A stretch of DNA of 13,082 nt from Candidatus Hodarchaeota archaeon (GCA_016839955.1 JAEOTI010000201.1:1-13082); one strand, 5' to 3'. Counted from the stretch's first letter, positions 1 to 7,497 are shown. Notes: generated by a model not told the origin, from the sequence alone. Program-made: numbers and translations.

Positions 1-2388
1 AGATTGATAGCTTGGAAGTGAATCCTTTAGTCCCTTCTCATTTTCGATGCGCTTTATCCATTCGCTAGGAATTCCATAAATTGAATAAATAATCCTATCA
101 AGAGATCTCATAATTGAATTTTGAATATTATTTCCATTTTTACATTTTCTTTGCAGATAACGAGCACCCCCATTTAAAATTTCAATAGGAACTCTTGAAT
201 TCTTGTTGATTGCTTTCATAGGAATGGGAAGCTGTTTAATATGTCCTGGAAAAACATTCAAGCCACTACTAAGATACTCATTGAAATAGAAATCCATGAG
301 GGATGAATTAATGAATGCAAGAATAGATCCTAGATTTGTTGGTGATAAATTATCATCTTGATAAACTGTACAACCTCTTTGATAAGCGGTTTTTTTTTCA
401 TGGGTATCAATATCGATAAATTCTTGTTGAAATATAGCATTATTAGATCTTTTTTGATTTAAATTAAACTTAATACCTCTACGCCGAGCTTCTATTTCAG
501 ATAGATTCAGAAGGCTTCTTTTTGGAATAATACAGCAGAGAGAATGATCTACATAGAATCCTTCAGTATCTAAAGCTCCAATTAGCCCTCTTTGTCCTGA
601 TACTTCACGGATAATGATTTTTTCTTGTTCAAAAAGTAAAGGAAAAGCTGGACGATTCAATAATTTTGAGTCATATAAGAGGAATCTATTATGATATTTA
701 ATGTCATAAGGATTCACATCTCGACCTTTTAGCAATTTTTTGCAGACTTCAGAAGGACAACCATTATTATTCCACGCACACTCTTGACTCCGATTTTTAC
801 AAGTTTCATTATCTTTTTGAAAAATTACACGCTTCACATACCCCGGTTGAGCCCCCCAACTCACATAACAAATATCTGATAGGGGAATGCTATTTTTATG
901 AATGACATTCACTAAATTCTCTCGAAAACTATCCCAACGTAATCTAAACATGTAATTTGGTATTTTTTTGAAACTTTCTTGACAAACAGTAGTGTTAACA
1001 CAATTTTGAAACTCCGTTATTAACGGATTTTCTTGAGGAACTGAAACGGTTAAGTTGTGCTCATTAGATATTTCATTTCTCCCCATGACAATTATATTCT
1101 TAGTAGTAACGCCCGGGAAGACCTTCCATTTTCTTAAATCAACAATCATATCTATACTAATTTTAGAAAGGAAATATCGCCGTATTTCTCGAGCATAACT
1201 CTCAGTAAGAAACTTATCAGGTAAAACAACACCAAAACTTGCATTTTTCTTGAGTAAGTCGGATATTATTTTATCTAGAAATAGTACATAGAGATCAAAC
1301 CGTCTTTTCGCTGTTTTTAATGTATTTCTGAAGAAGTTATATTCTTCCCTGGTTAAACGCTCAATGTTAACATAAGGGGGATTTCCAACGATCAAATCAA
1401 AACCAGGGTTAGTTCTCTGAAAAATAGTTGGATACTCTTTTTTCCATAATAGAGGACGGAATCGCGGATTTTTTCCAGATGGAAATAAAATTTTTCCATG
1501 TTTTCCAAGATTAATTGGCTTTCCTGATGTTAAATTGGAATTTGATGTAAGGTTTGCAGGAATTTCTAATTCATGTGGGATATCTAATAGTGTATTCCCT
1601 ACTCGAAAATTAGGAAAATCAATAAATTTATCTTTAAATAATAAATAATTTCGAAGTTGAATTCCGAATCTCAGACTTTCTATAGAATCTTCAGCGATGT
1701 CAACCGCATAAAGACTATTTTTTACAATCATTTGGGAAAGACTATCTTCAAACAAACCTAAGTCACTAATTTTTTGTTGTTGTGGACCTAAAAACGATCG
1801 TATCATTTCATAAGCTTTTCCTAGAAATATTCCACTCCCTGCTGCAGGGTCAAGAATTGTTAGATTTATGATTTCATCTAAATTGCCAGTTCTTAAGATT
1901 TTGTTCAATGTTTGATCGAGAATAAACTGTACAAGGCAATGGGGGGTGGAATATTTTCCTAAAGAAGAATTTGATAAATATTTTGAATCATATGAGCAAT
2001 AATAATGAGAATAATCTGAAATTGTACTTAAAGCATCCCAAAAGTTACATTTTTTGAAAATATTTCTCATAGCATAAATTAATTCATTAAAAAGCTCTAT
2101 TGAGATTGAAAGATCATTATATTTCTCGAAAATGTTTTTCAATTTATTTGATAATGGGAGTTGAAAAAGATTAGATTCAGAAAGTTCGTCAATTGATATT
2201 TTTTGCGCCCCTGGGTACTTTATCCTTCCTAAATGAGATTTTATAATAAGAGAGTTAGTAAAAAAGACCGTTAATGATTGTATATCATCTTTTTTATCAA
2301 TGTTTTTTTTATACAGCTCTTTTACCAGAGTTTTTATTGGTAATGCAATATTTTGCCTAAGACTGTTATCTGGGTATTTTTGGTTCAT
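1..2388 (-). CDS. Eco57I/TaqI-type DNA N6-adenine methyltransferase, C-terminus beyond window
   Basis: An open frame of 796 codons starts with ATG at 2388 and leaves the window at base 1 without a stop. It has the order expected of a gamma-type amino-methyltransferase of the Eco57I/TaqI group: a STPH motif at residues 147-150, the AdoMet-binding DPAAGSG at 180-186, an acidic AVDI at 228-231, and the catalytic NPPY at 336-339. After about residue 480 it continues into a TaqI-like target-recognition region, including LLKGRDVNPYDIKY near 552-565 and an IIIREVSGQRG stretch near 591-601. It should methylate adenine in a specific DNA site. The first 140 residues are mostly helical, and I see no PD-(D/E)xK nuclease motif there, so it could be a solitary methylase, or nuclease functions could lie in the missing part or a neighbouring gene. 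Four cysteines (530, 537, 544, 549) form a zinc-knuckle-like insertion. An in-frame GTG lies three codons upstream as an alternative start. The family is clear; role and specificity are not. Confidence 0.85.
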   Translation of the reverse strand, partial: MNQKYPDNSLRQNIALPIKTLVKELYKKNIDKKDDIQSLTVFFTNSLIIKSHLGRIKYPGAQKISIDELSESNLFQLPLSNKLKNIFEKYNDLSISIELFNELIYAMRNIFKKCNFWDALSTISDYSHYYCSYDSKYLSNSSLGKYSTPHCLVQFILDQTLNKILRTGNLDEIINLTILDPAAGSGIFLGKAYEMIRSFLGPQQQKISDLGLFEDSLSQMIVKNSLYAVDIAEDSIESLRFGIQLRNYLLFKDKFIDFPNFRVGNTLLDIPHELEIPANLTSNSNLTSGKPINLGKHGKILFPSGKNPRFRPLLWKKEYPTIFQRTNPGFDLIVGNPPYVNIERLTREEYNFFRNTLKTAKRRFDLYVLFLDKIISDLLKKNASFGVVLPDKFLTESYAREIRRYFLSKISIDMIVDLRKWKVFPGVTTKNIIVMGRNEISNEHNLTVSVPQENPLITEFQNCVNTTVCQESFKKIPNYMFRLRWDSFRENLVNVIHKNSIPLSDICYVSWGAQPGYVKRVIFQKDNETCKNRSQECAWNNNGCPSEVCKKLLKGRDVNPYDIKYHNRFLLYDSKLLNRPAFPLLFEQEKIIIREVSGQRGLIGALDTEGFYVDHSLCCIIPKRSLLNLSEIEARRRGIKFNLNQKRSNNAIFQQEFIDIDTHEKKTAYQRGCTVYQDDNLSPTNLGSILAFINSSLMDFYFNEYLSSGLNVFPGHIKQLPIPMKAINKNSRVPIEILNGGARYLQRKCKNGNNIQNSIMRSLDRIIYSIYGIPSEWIKRIENEKGLKDSLPSYQS

Positions 2389-2464
2389 ATTTAACACGTC
2401 TTTACTTCTTACATATGCTGAATGGACTTAGAACCCAACATTTTAGCATGAAAATTTCATAAAC

Positions 2465-3418
2465 TTACTCTATTCCTCCTGAAGAACCTTTCCAAGGTTC
2501 TAATGTAATAATAACACCAAAAAGAAGTATTAATGCACCTAAGAGGAAAAAAAATCCAGGGAATTCATTGAAAAAAATAATTGCAAGTATCGTTGACCCA
2601 ACCGCCTCACCTAAGGTACCAGTTGATACAATTGGGGCCCTATAATGGCCCAAAGAATAGTTATAAAGGCTGTGACCTAAACAGGAAGGAAATACGGCGA
2701 GTACAATAAATATCAGATATTCAGTTTTGTCTGAAAGTAAAAGCGGTGCATTAATTGCTAAGCATCCTAAAAATAAAAAAAATGCACAAGAACCATATAC
2801 AATAACAACATAAGAAAATGTGTTTAAATTTGAACGAGATTTTCTTCCAATAATAAGATATACCGCAACTGCTACTGCTCCTATAAATGCTAAGAAATCT
2901 CCATATAAAGTTTCAGTTCCTGAAGATGAGTCAACTAATCCTATGATAACGGCGCCAATGACTGCAATAATAATACCAATTACTTGGTTTGTGGTAATAT
3001 TTTCTTTAAGAACTAATACGGATAAGAAAACAACGATTAAAGGTGAAGAATCAACTATTGTTACCGAAGCTGCAACAGATGTATACTCTAAAGATAAATT
3101 CCATGATGCAAAGTGGATTGCGAGGAAGAATCCGGAAACAAACAATAAAAATAAGCTCCTATCAGGTTTCAATTTCTTAATCTCTTTTGTCTGACCAAAT
3201 AAAGTTCCAACAGTGAACATGATCACTGTTGCAATCATCAATCTCCAAAATGCAATCGTAAATGCATGAGCTTCACTTAAACGAATTAAAATAGCAGCTA
3301 TGGAAACTGCACTAGTTGCAAGGATTAAGGCAAAGATTGGAGCTTGTTCTTCTAACGATTTACGAATCATGTCCTTAACGCTTTCCTCTAAAGTAATATT
3401 TTTATTATTTAATCCCAT
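2465..3418 (-). CDS. EamA/DMT-superfamily 10-TM transporter
   Basis: This 317-residue protein has about ten hydrophobic membrane segments: roughly 27-46, 54-74, 88-106, 112-137, 145-163, 172-190, 201-221, 233-250, 262-284 and 287-306. They form two repeats of five, the architecture of EamA (drug/metabolite transporter) proteins. The family signature at the end of the first repeat is recognisable: a YTSVAASVTIVDSSPL stretch around 112-127, followed by a helix ending in VLKEN at about 136-140. The second repeat has the equivalent GTLGEAVGSTILAI and NEFPG segment around 267-288. About 26 polar residues precede the first helix. Family members export or import small metabolites, but the substrate cannot be read from sequence. 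The ATG lies 24 bp after the ftsZ stop on the same strand, so co-transcription with ftsZ is likely. The tail after the last helix is short and glycine-rich. Confidence 0.88.
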   Translation of the reverse strand: MGLNNKNITLEESVKDMIRKSLEEQAPIFALILATSAVSIAAILIRLSEAHAFTIAFWRLMIATVIMFTVGTLFGQTKEIKKLKPDRSLFLLFVSGFFLAIHFASWNLSLEYTSVAASVTIVDSSPLIVVFLSVLVLKENITTNQVIGIIIAVIGAVIIGLVDSSSGTETLYGDFLAFIGAVAVAVYLIIGRKSRSNLNTFSYVVIVYGSCAFFLFLGCLAINAPLLLSDKTEYLIFIVLAVFPSCLGHSLYNYSLGHYRAPIVSTGTLGEAVGSTILAIIFFNEFPGFFFLLGALILLFGVIITLEPWKGSSGGIE

Positions 3419-3442
3419 AGCTTAAAGGAGGAAGGATTTAAA

Positions 3443-5176
3443 TTAACTACTAGCGAATAATGCCTTTTTATTTGATGAAGCTCTCTTTTTAAGGAGATTT
3501 GTCTTTTCTATATGATCAGAAACTTCCCACTCGGGAATATTTTGTTTCAATAAATTAGAAACTGCCTTTATAGATTCCATAAGGTCTATTCTAGCTTGTT
3601 CTTCATTTGAATGACGATTTAGAATTGCTACTCCACGAATGAAATCCGTTTCACCCACTAATTGTGATGCAAAGATACACTTCTTGTTGCCAGTGACAAT
3701 TTGGTGAACACCACCATTTTCAATGAAATTGTCAGCCATGTCTTGAACAGCTGAAAATAATCCAGTGATCATAATTGGATCCCCATTTTCTATAAAATTA
3801 GGCCATGAAGGAGATACATGAGCAAGAGGAACTCCACAGGAAGAAAAAACAAAAATTTCTTGATCTCGGTGAACAGGAATACTATCTAGTCTTTCAGCAG
3901 GTTTTTCAATATCCTTATAGACAGTTGCTCTTTTTTCAGGATTGGATTGTTCTGTCCTTGAACTTATAGAAGGTTCCTTCCTAGTTATTTTTGATTTTAA
4001 ACCTGAAAGAAACCCTTTAGTTTCTATTTGGTTTGTTGAAACAGAATCCTCACTGTTAACATCATTTGTAAAATCTTTTAGATGATCGATGTTACTGATG
4101 TTATCATCTACTTCATTTGAATTGCTTATTATTAATATTAAGCGAATACGATTACCTAGTGATGGCTCTACCGATGCCCCCCATATTAATTCTGCATCTG
4201 GATGAATTTTTCCCCGAACTAAATTTACTATCTCATCCGCGGCACCAATAGTAAATTCAGATCCCCCTGCAACAAAAACCAATGCTCGACTAGCTTCTTT
4301 AGCTGAGTTTATACCATCTAATAAGGGATTATTAAGAGTCCGTGCTACTACCTCAGCAGCTTGATTGGGGCCTTCTTCTGTTTCACCAACCCCAATTAAT
4401 CCTACACCGCTATTTTCAACTACTTTACGAACATCAGAGAAATCAAGATTTACCAATTGGGGCATTGTAATTAGTTCGGTAATTCCCCTAACAGATTTAA
4501 CTAAAACTTCATTAGCAATTGCTAATCCTTCGCGTACGGAAACAGTTGGGAAAATTCTCAAAAGGGTTTCATTAGGTACCAGCACAACCATATCAGAATG
4601 GCGATTGATAAGCTCCAGTCCCTCATCGGCATTTTTCTTTCTTACTTGTCCTTCCATGCCAAAAGGAAGAGTACAAATAGAGATTACTAGATTACCCATC
4701 TCTCGAGCTAGTTCCGCGACTACAGGAGCTACTCCTGTTCCTGTACCTCCTCCTAAACCACATGTAACAAATACTAAATTTCCACTGATTAATTCTTGTA
4801 TTTTCTCAATATTTTCGAGCGCAGCCATTCTACCTATTTTTGGATTATTTCCAGCACCTAAACCTCGTTCTTTCTCAGATGGACCTATTAATAACTTCTT
4901 ATGAGCTTTAACTGATAAAAGATGTTGGGCATCTGTATTGATCGCAATTGTTTCAGCTCCTTTAATACCTAGATCCATCAACCTATCAATGGCATTATTT
5001 CCACCCCCCCCTACACCAATTACTTGAACTTTAGGAAGTGATAATTCAAGGAATTGCTGAATATCTTCGTCTCCATCGAAAACAGTCTGTGAATCATCAC
5101 TAATGGCTACTTTTGAATAAGTATTTTCTTGATTTTCCGCTAACTGAAAGAAAAGGTCATCTGGGAAATCACTCAT
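3443..5176 (-). CDS. ftsZ: FtsZ with C-terminal longin/roadblock-like extension
   Basis: This 577-residue protein contains a full tubulin/FtsZ GTPase core at about residues 48-350: GGGGNN at 56-61, NTDAQ at 80-84, GLGAGNNP at 105-112, the tubulin signature GGGTGTG at 142-148, PNETLL at 201-206, and the T7 loop NLDFSD at 243-248 with both catalytic aspartates (D245, D248). It should polymerise with GTP and act in cell division or a related cytoskeletal role. It is much longer than a usual FtsZ of about 350-400 residues. After the core comes a polar linker (about 351-437), then a compact segment (about 438-548) that reads as strand-strand-helix-strands-helix, like a longin or roadblock-type domain, and finally a basic tail rich in Lys and Ser (about 556-577). 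The ATG is supported by GAGG nine bases upstream (5186-5189). The next gene upstream on the same strand is a Rab-like GTPase. The FtsZ call is certain; the identity of the extra domain is inference from predicted fold order. Confidence 0.95.
   Translation of the reverse strand: MSDFPDDLFFQLAENQENTYSKVAISDDSQTVFDGDEDIQQFLELSLPKVQVIGVGGGGNNAIDRLMDLGIKGAETIAINTDAQHLLSVKAHKKLLIGPSEKERGLGAGNNPKIGRMAALENIEKIQELISGNLVFVTCGLGGGTGTGVAPVVAELAREMGNLVISICTLPFGMEGQVRKKNADEGLELINRHSDMVVLVPNETLLRIFPTVSVREGLAIANEVLVKSVRGITELITMPQLVNLDFSDVRKVVENSGVGLIGVGETEEGPNQAAEVVARTLNNPLLDGINSAKEASRALVFVAGGSEFTIGAADEIVNLVRGKIHPDAELIWGASVEPSLGNRIRLILIISNSNEVDDNISNIDHLKDFTNDVNSEDSVSTNQIETKGFLSGLKSKITRKEPSISSRTEQSNPEKRATVYKDIEKPAERLDSIPVHRDQEIFVFSSCGVPLAHVSPSWPNFIENGDPIMITGLFSAVQDMADNFIENGGVHQIVTGNKKCIFASQLVGETDFIRGVAILNRHSNEEQARIDLMESIKAVSNLLKQNIPEWEVSDHIEKTNLLKKRASSNKKALFASS
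3533..3865 (-). other. Extra C-terminal domain of FtsZ, longin/roadblock-like
   Basis: This is the part of the ftsZ gene coding for residues 438-548. Visible pattern: a strand EIFVFSS, a second strand around VPLAHVS, an amphipathic helix around ITGLFSAVQDMADNFI (470-485), further strands around GVHQIVTG, KKCIFASQL and FIRGVAILN, and a final helix from about residue 525 to 545. That order matches longin domains better than classic roadblock, which begins with a helix. The phrase in which a SGFLSAI-like helix follows two strands recalls GTPase-associated domains common in Asgard proteins. The assignment is by eye and fold order, not by a profile search. Confidence 0.5.
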
Positions 5177-5185
5177 TGATCTATT

Positions 5186-5189
5186 CCTC
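5186..5189 (-). promoter_or_regulatory. Shine-Dalgarno for ftsZ
   Basis: On the minus strand GAGG lies nine bases before the ATG at 5176. The same nine-base spacing is seen for TFB and for the preferred GTPase start, which supports this start codon and indicates a leadered ftsZ message. Confidence 0.6.
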
Positions 5190-5244
5190 AGATATTATTT
5201 CTATAGAGCAGAGAAATATTGTCGGATATGATGATGATACTTTC

Positions 5245-5260
5245 GAGATGTTATCATCTC
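5245..5260. repeat. Short inverted repeat in the ftsZ leader
   Basis: GAGATG and CATCTC form perfect six-base arms around the four-base centre TTAT, about 70-85 bases upstream of the ftsZ start. It could be a small RNA hairpin in the 5' leader or a dyad operator, since it lies downstream of the candidate TATA box. A dyad of this size can arise by chance in AT-rich DNA. Confidence 0.35.
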
Positions 5261-5293
5261 ATTCTGATAGAAGATTTATTGAAAAAAGAGAAG

Positions 5294-5313
5294 ATTATAA
5301 TAATTTTTTTGCG
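5294..5313 (-). promoter_or_regulatory. Candidate archaeal promoter (BRE/TATA-like) for ftsZ
   Basis: On the minus strand CGC followed by an A-run leads into TTATTATAAT, resembling a B-recognition element plus TATA box. It would start transcription roughly 90 bases before the ftsZ ATG, giving a leader that contains the inverted repeat at 5245-5260. The whole gap is AT-rich, so other TATA-like strings exist, including a TTTAAA just beyond. Confidence 0.27.
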
Positions 5314-5441
5314 ATTTAAAAGAAGATTTTCTATTTACACAGATAAAAGATTAAGGATTAAGAAAAAAATAAGTATTAGGAACTGTGAGGGGAAGGAATA
5401 TCTTGCACTGAACACAAATTGGCAAGCTCAATTAAAATGAG

Positions 5442-5474
5442 TTTCCCATTGATTCTAAAAAGAAAAATGGGAAA
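5442..5474 (-). terminator. Hairpin with T-rich loop after the small GTPase gene
   Basis: Perfect nine-base arms, TTTCCCATT at 5442-5450 and AATGGGAAA at 5466-5474, enclose a 15-base loop that is T-rich on the minus strand. It begins seven bases beyond the GTPase stop codon. Archaeal termination relies mainly on T-tracts, so either the loop T-runs or the stem may end or protect the GTPase transcript. It argues that the GTPase and ftsZ are at least partly separate transcription units. Confidence 0.5.
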
Positions 5475-5481
5475 TTAATGC

Positions 5482-6048
5482 TTATTGTTTTCCAGCCTGT
5501 TCTTCCACGAACTTGAAATATACCTCACCTAATTTTCCAAAAGCTTCAGCGACATTTTGTCCAGTCTTTGCAGAAGTTTCGAGGTATCTTGTTTCAAATC
5601 CTTGAGGAATGGTTTGTTCGGATAATTTCTCACAAAATTCTTGACCTTGTTCCGCAGTGACGCAATTTGGAAATTGGTCACGTAAATCGACTTTATTCGC
5701 TAAGATAACAACGGGAATGATTCCTTTACCATTATTTTTCCAGTACTCTTCCACCCAGCTCGTTAGGTTATGGTAGGACTCAGGACGTGTAACATCATAT
5801 AGTAATAGACCGCCAAGGCAGCCGAGGTAATAAACAGATCGAACAGCTCCAAAACGAGTTTGACCTGCAAGATCCCATATTTGAAATTTTACAGTTTTGT
5901 TTTGAATTTCCTGTTCTTTGATAGCGAAGTCTGCCCCTATGGTCATCATATAGGTGGATTGGAATCCTTTTCCAAGATACCGCTCTCGAATTGCTGTTTT
6001 GCCGACTGCTCCATCTCCCATAAGGACAATTTTCATTAGAAAAACCAT
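5482..6048 (-). CDS. Rab/Ras-type small GTPase
   Basis: A single-domain Ras-superfamily GTPase of 188 residues from this start. All nucleotide motifs are present, numbered from the upstream ATG at 6054: P-loop GDGAVGKT (13-20), switch I threonine in MTIGADF (T38), WDLAGQ with the catalytic glutamine (60-65), NKVD (120-123), and ETSAK (159-163). The WDxAGQ motif and DVTRPESY after strand 4 are typical of Rab/Ras rather than Arf proteins. Expansion of such GTPases is a hallmark of Asgard archaea and eukaryotes. The C-terminus ends in EEQAGKQ with no cysteine, so no prenylation site is visible and membrane attachment, if any, must go through a partner. Three in-frame ATGs are close together (6054, 6048, 6036). 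GAGGAG at 6058-6063 is nine bases from the second but only three from the first, so I prefer 6048; the third gives the most family-like N-terminus. ftsZ lies downstream on the same strand. Confidence 0.92.
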   Translation of the reverse strand: MVFLMKIVLMGDGAVGKTAIRERYLGKGFQSTYMMTIGADFAIKEQEIQNKTVKFQIWDLAGQTRFGAVRSVYYLGCLGGLLLYDVTRPESYHNLTSWVEEYWKNNGKGIIPVVILANKVDLRDQFPNCVTAEQGQEFCEKLSEQTIPQGFETRYLETSAKTGQNVAEAFGKLGEVYFKFVEEQAGKQ

Positions 6049-6057
6049 AATCATAAG

Positions 6058-6063
6058 CTCCTC
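6058..6063 (-). promoter_or_regulatory. Shine-Dalgarno deciding the small GTPase start
   Basis: GAGGAG on the minus strand. Its nine-base distance to the ATG at 6048 matches the spacing seen at ftsZ and TFB, while the ATG at 6054 would be only three bases away. This favours initiation at 6048. Confidence 0.55.
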
Positions 6064-6576
6064 AGTAATTTTAGGCTCTAAGGAATTTTTATTTACTACA
6101 TTTGACTATAAGGGACTTTTTTTGTCTCTTAATTAATCTTCTATCGTAAGTTGAATGTGTTCCAATACAAATCTCATAAAAGATCTTTGGTATTATTGTA
6201 TTATTTTGTCTTACTAATTTTGTCGTTATGTATCTTTTATTGTTGTTCAAATAGATTATCTATTTATTCTCTCTTAATTCATTTTGAGGATATCCAATTA
6301 CTCCTAGAAAGTTTGTTTTTTTGTAAAAATAGGTTTTCAAGTATTCTAAATTACTCGTCCTACTAAATTTTACCTCTTACATAAAATTCCAGAATAATTT
6401 TGACAATTCTAAGGTTGAAATTTGAGTTAAATGGAGAAAAATTATTGCTCGTTGAAAACGTTTTAAAAAAAGAAAAAAGGACATTGTTTTAGTTTCTAAT
6501 TTTTAACCTCAGATATTCTTTATTTCGATTCAACGTGTCAATAAATAATGATTTGATAATATCCTTTTTAGAAGGA
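6064..6576. other. AT-rich intergenic region between divergent GTPase and TFB genes
   Basis: About 510 bases without a credible gene. It must contain the promoters of the minus-strand GTPase and the plus-strand TFB. For the GTPase, a TTATAG string near 6105 is a possible TATA element. For TFB, A/T-rich strings occur around 6541-6560, and an AAAACGTTTT palindrome runs straight into TTTTAAAAAA at 6455-6470. I see no tRNA, structured RNA or repeat array. A 71-codon TTG-initiated frame at 6151-6366 looks like chance translation of T-rich DNA. Confidence 0.5.
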
Positions 6577-6582
6577 AGGTGG
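6577..6582 (+). promoter_or_regulatory. Shine-Dalgarno for the TFB gene
   Basis: AGGTGG ends nine bases before the ATG at 6592 in an otherwise AT-rich leader. It is a strong match to the archaeal anti-Shine-Dalgarno and fixes the start. Confidence 0.6.
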
Positions 6583-6591
6583 GGATAGCCC

Positions 6592-7491
6592 ATGGAATAT
6601 AAAAAATGCCCTGAATGTGGGAGTGATCAGCTAGCTGAAGATAAAGCAGCTGGTCAAATCACCTGCACTAAATGTGGTATTGTTGTGGACACGATTATTG
6701 ACAGAGGTGCCGAATGGCGAACCTATGAGCCACATGAGGAGAAATCTAGATCTCGTTCAGGAGCTCCTCTTAGTACTATGCAACCTGACCTAGGTTTGCG
6801 AACTCAGATGGGGGGTCTTCAAAGGGATGCGCGTGGAGGCCAACTAGATGCAGAAAGTCAATCGAGGTTTCGAAGGCTTTCAAGATTGGATAGTCGAACT
6901 CAAAGTTCTGAAACACGAAATTTGGCTACAGCATTACGTGAACTCCGTAGATTGAAAAGTAATATTGGTATTCCAGATAATGTCGCAGAAATTGCATCAA
7001 TCTATTATCGAAAGGCTCTTAGAGGAGACCTAATTCGAGGAAGGTCAATAGATGGCATGATTGCAGCGTCTCTCTATATCGCCTGTCGTCAAAAGGAAGT
7101 ACCACAAACACTTAGAGATTTGGCGTCCGTTTCAAATGTAGACCTAAAAGAACTTGGACGTTGTGTACGAATTTTGATCTCTGAACTTAAATTAAGACCA
7201 ACACCTAGAGAATTTGATCCATTAGTATATCGTTTAGGAGACCAACTGAAAATAAGTATGTCTGCTAAAAGACAAGCCTGTGAAATTATTGAAAGGGCAC
7301 GAGAAAAAGGAGTTACAATTGGTAAAAATCCCATGAGTGTTGCTGCTGCAGCTATTTATATATCAACTATTAGAACGGGTGAAAGAAGAACACAAGAACA
7401 AATTGCTAAAGTCGCCAAGACAACCCCAGTTACGATTAGAAGTAGGTTTAAAGAGATTATTAGAGCATTGAACCTTGAAGATTTAGAATAA
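6592..7491 (+). CDS. tfb: Transcription initiation factor B (TFB, TFIIB homologue)
   Basis: This 299-residue protein is a complete archaeal TFB, the factor that binds TBP, the BRE and RNA polymerase to form the preinitiation complex. An N-terminal zinc ribbon has four cysteines (6, 9, 25, 28). A linker with GAEWRTY (39-45) and an Arg/Ser-rich RSRSGAPLS stretch (53-61) corresponds to the B-reader region. Two cyclin-like repeats follow at about 104-198 and 203-297. Typical repeat sequences are IDGMIAASLYIACR (153-166) in the first and NPMSVAAAAIYIS (246-258) in the second, and the DNA-contacting TPVTIRSRFKEI lies near 278-289. Length and motifs are normal. It is transcribed alone; its stop lies six bases from the stop of the convergent TPR gene, so the two transcripts may overlap at their 3' ends. 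Many archaea carry several TFBs, and this may be one paralogue. Confidence 0.96.
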   Translation: MEYKKCPECGSDQLAEDKAAGQITCTKCGIVVDTIIDRGAEWRTYEPHEEKSRSRSGAPLSTMQPDLGLRTQMGGLQRDARGGQLDAESQSRFRRLSRLDSRTQSSETRNLATALRELRRLKSNIGIPDNVAEIASIYYRKALRGDLIRGRSIDGMIAASLYIACRQKEVPQTLRDLASVSNVDLKELGRCVRILISELKLRPTPREFDPLVYRLGDQLKISMSAKRQACEIIERAREKGVTIGKNPMSVAAAAIYISTIRTGERRTQEQIAKVAKTTPVTIRSRFKEIIRALNLEDLE

Positions 7492-7497
7492 GAGGAC

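Noticed and set aside
2448..2460. Small palindrome ATGAAAATTTCAT between the transporter and methyltransferase genes.
   Set aside because: Six-base AT-rich arms around one base are expected by chance in such DNA, and no T-tract or other context supports a site.
4365..4904. A 179-codon plus-strand frame antisense to ftsZ.
   Set aside because: It mirrors the conserved FtsZ core codons. The Pro/Ser/Thr-rich translation is typical of a reverse-frame shadow.
5186..5196. An 11-mer, CCTCAGATATT, present in the ftsZ leader and again at 6507-6517 before TFB.
   Set aside because: One copy overlaps the complement of the ftsZ ribosome site and the two have different orientation relative to their genes, so chance is the simplest explanation.
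5219..5440. Short plus-strand frames upstream of ftsZ (5113-5319 and 5219-5440).
   Set aside because: They lie antisense in a promoter/leader region. Their Lys/Ile-rich translations reflect AT richness, and one overlaps the ftsZ coding start.
6151..6366. A 71-codon TTG-initiated frame with hydrophobic, Leu/Tyr/Cys-rich translation in the gap before TFB.
   Set aside because: It translates T-rich intergenic DNA, has no ribosome site and no recognisable motif. The hydrophobicity follows from base composition.
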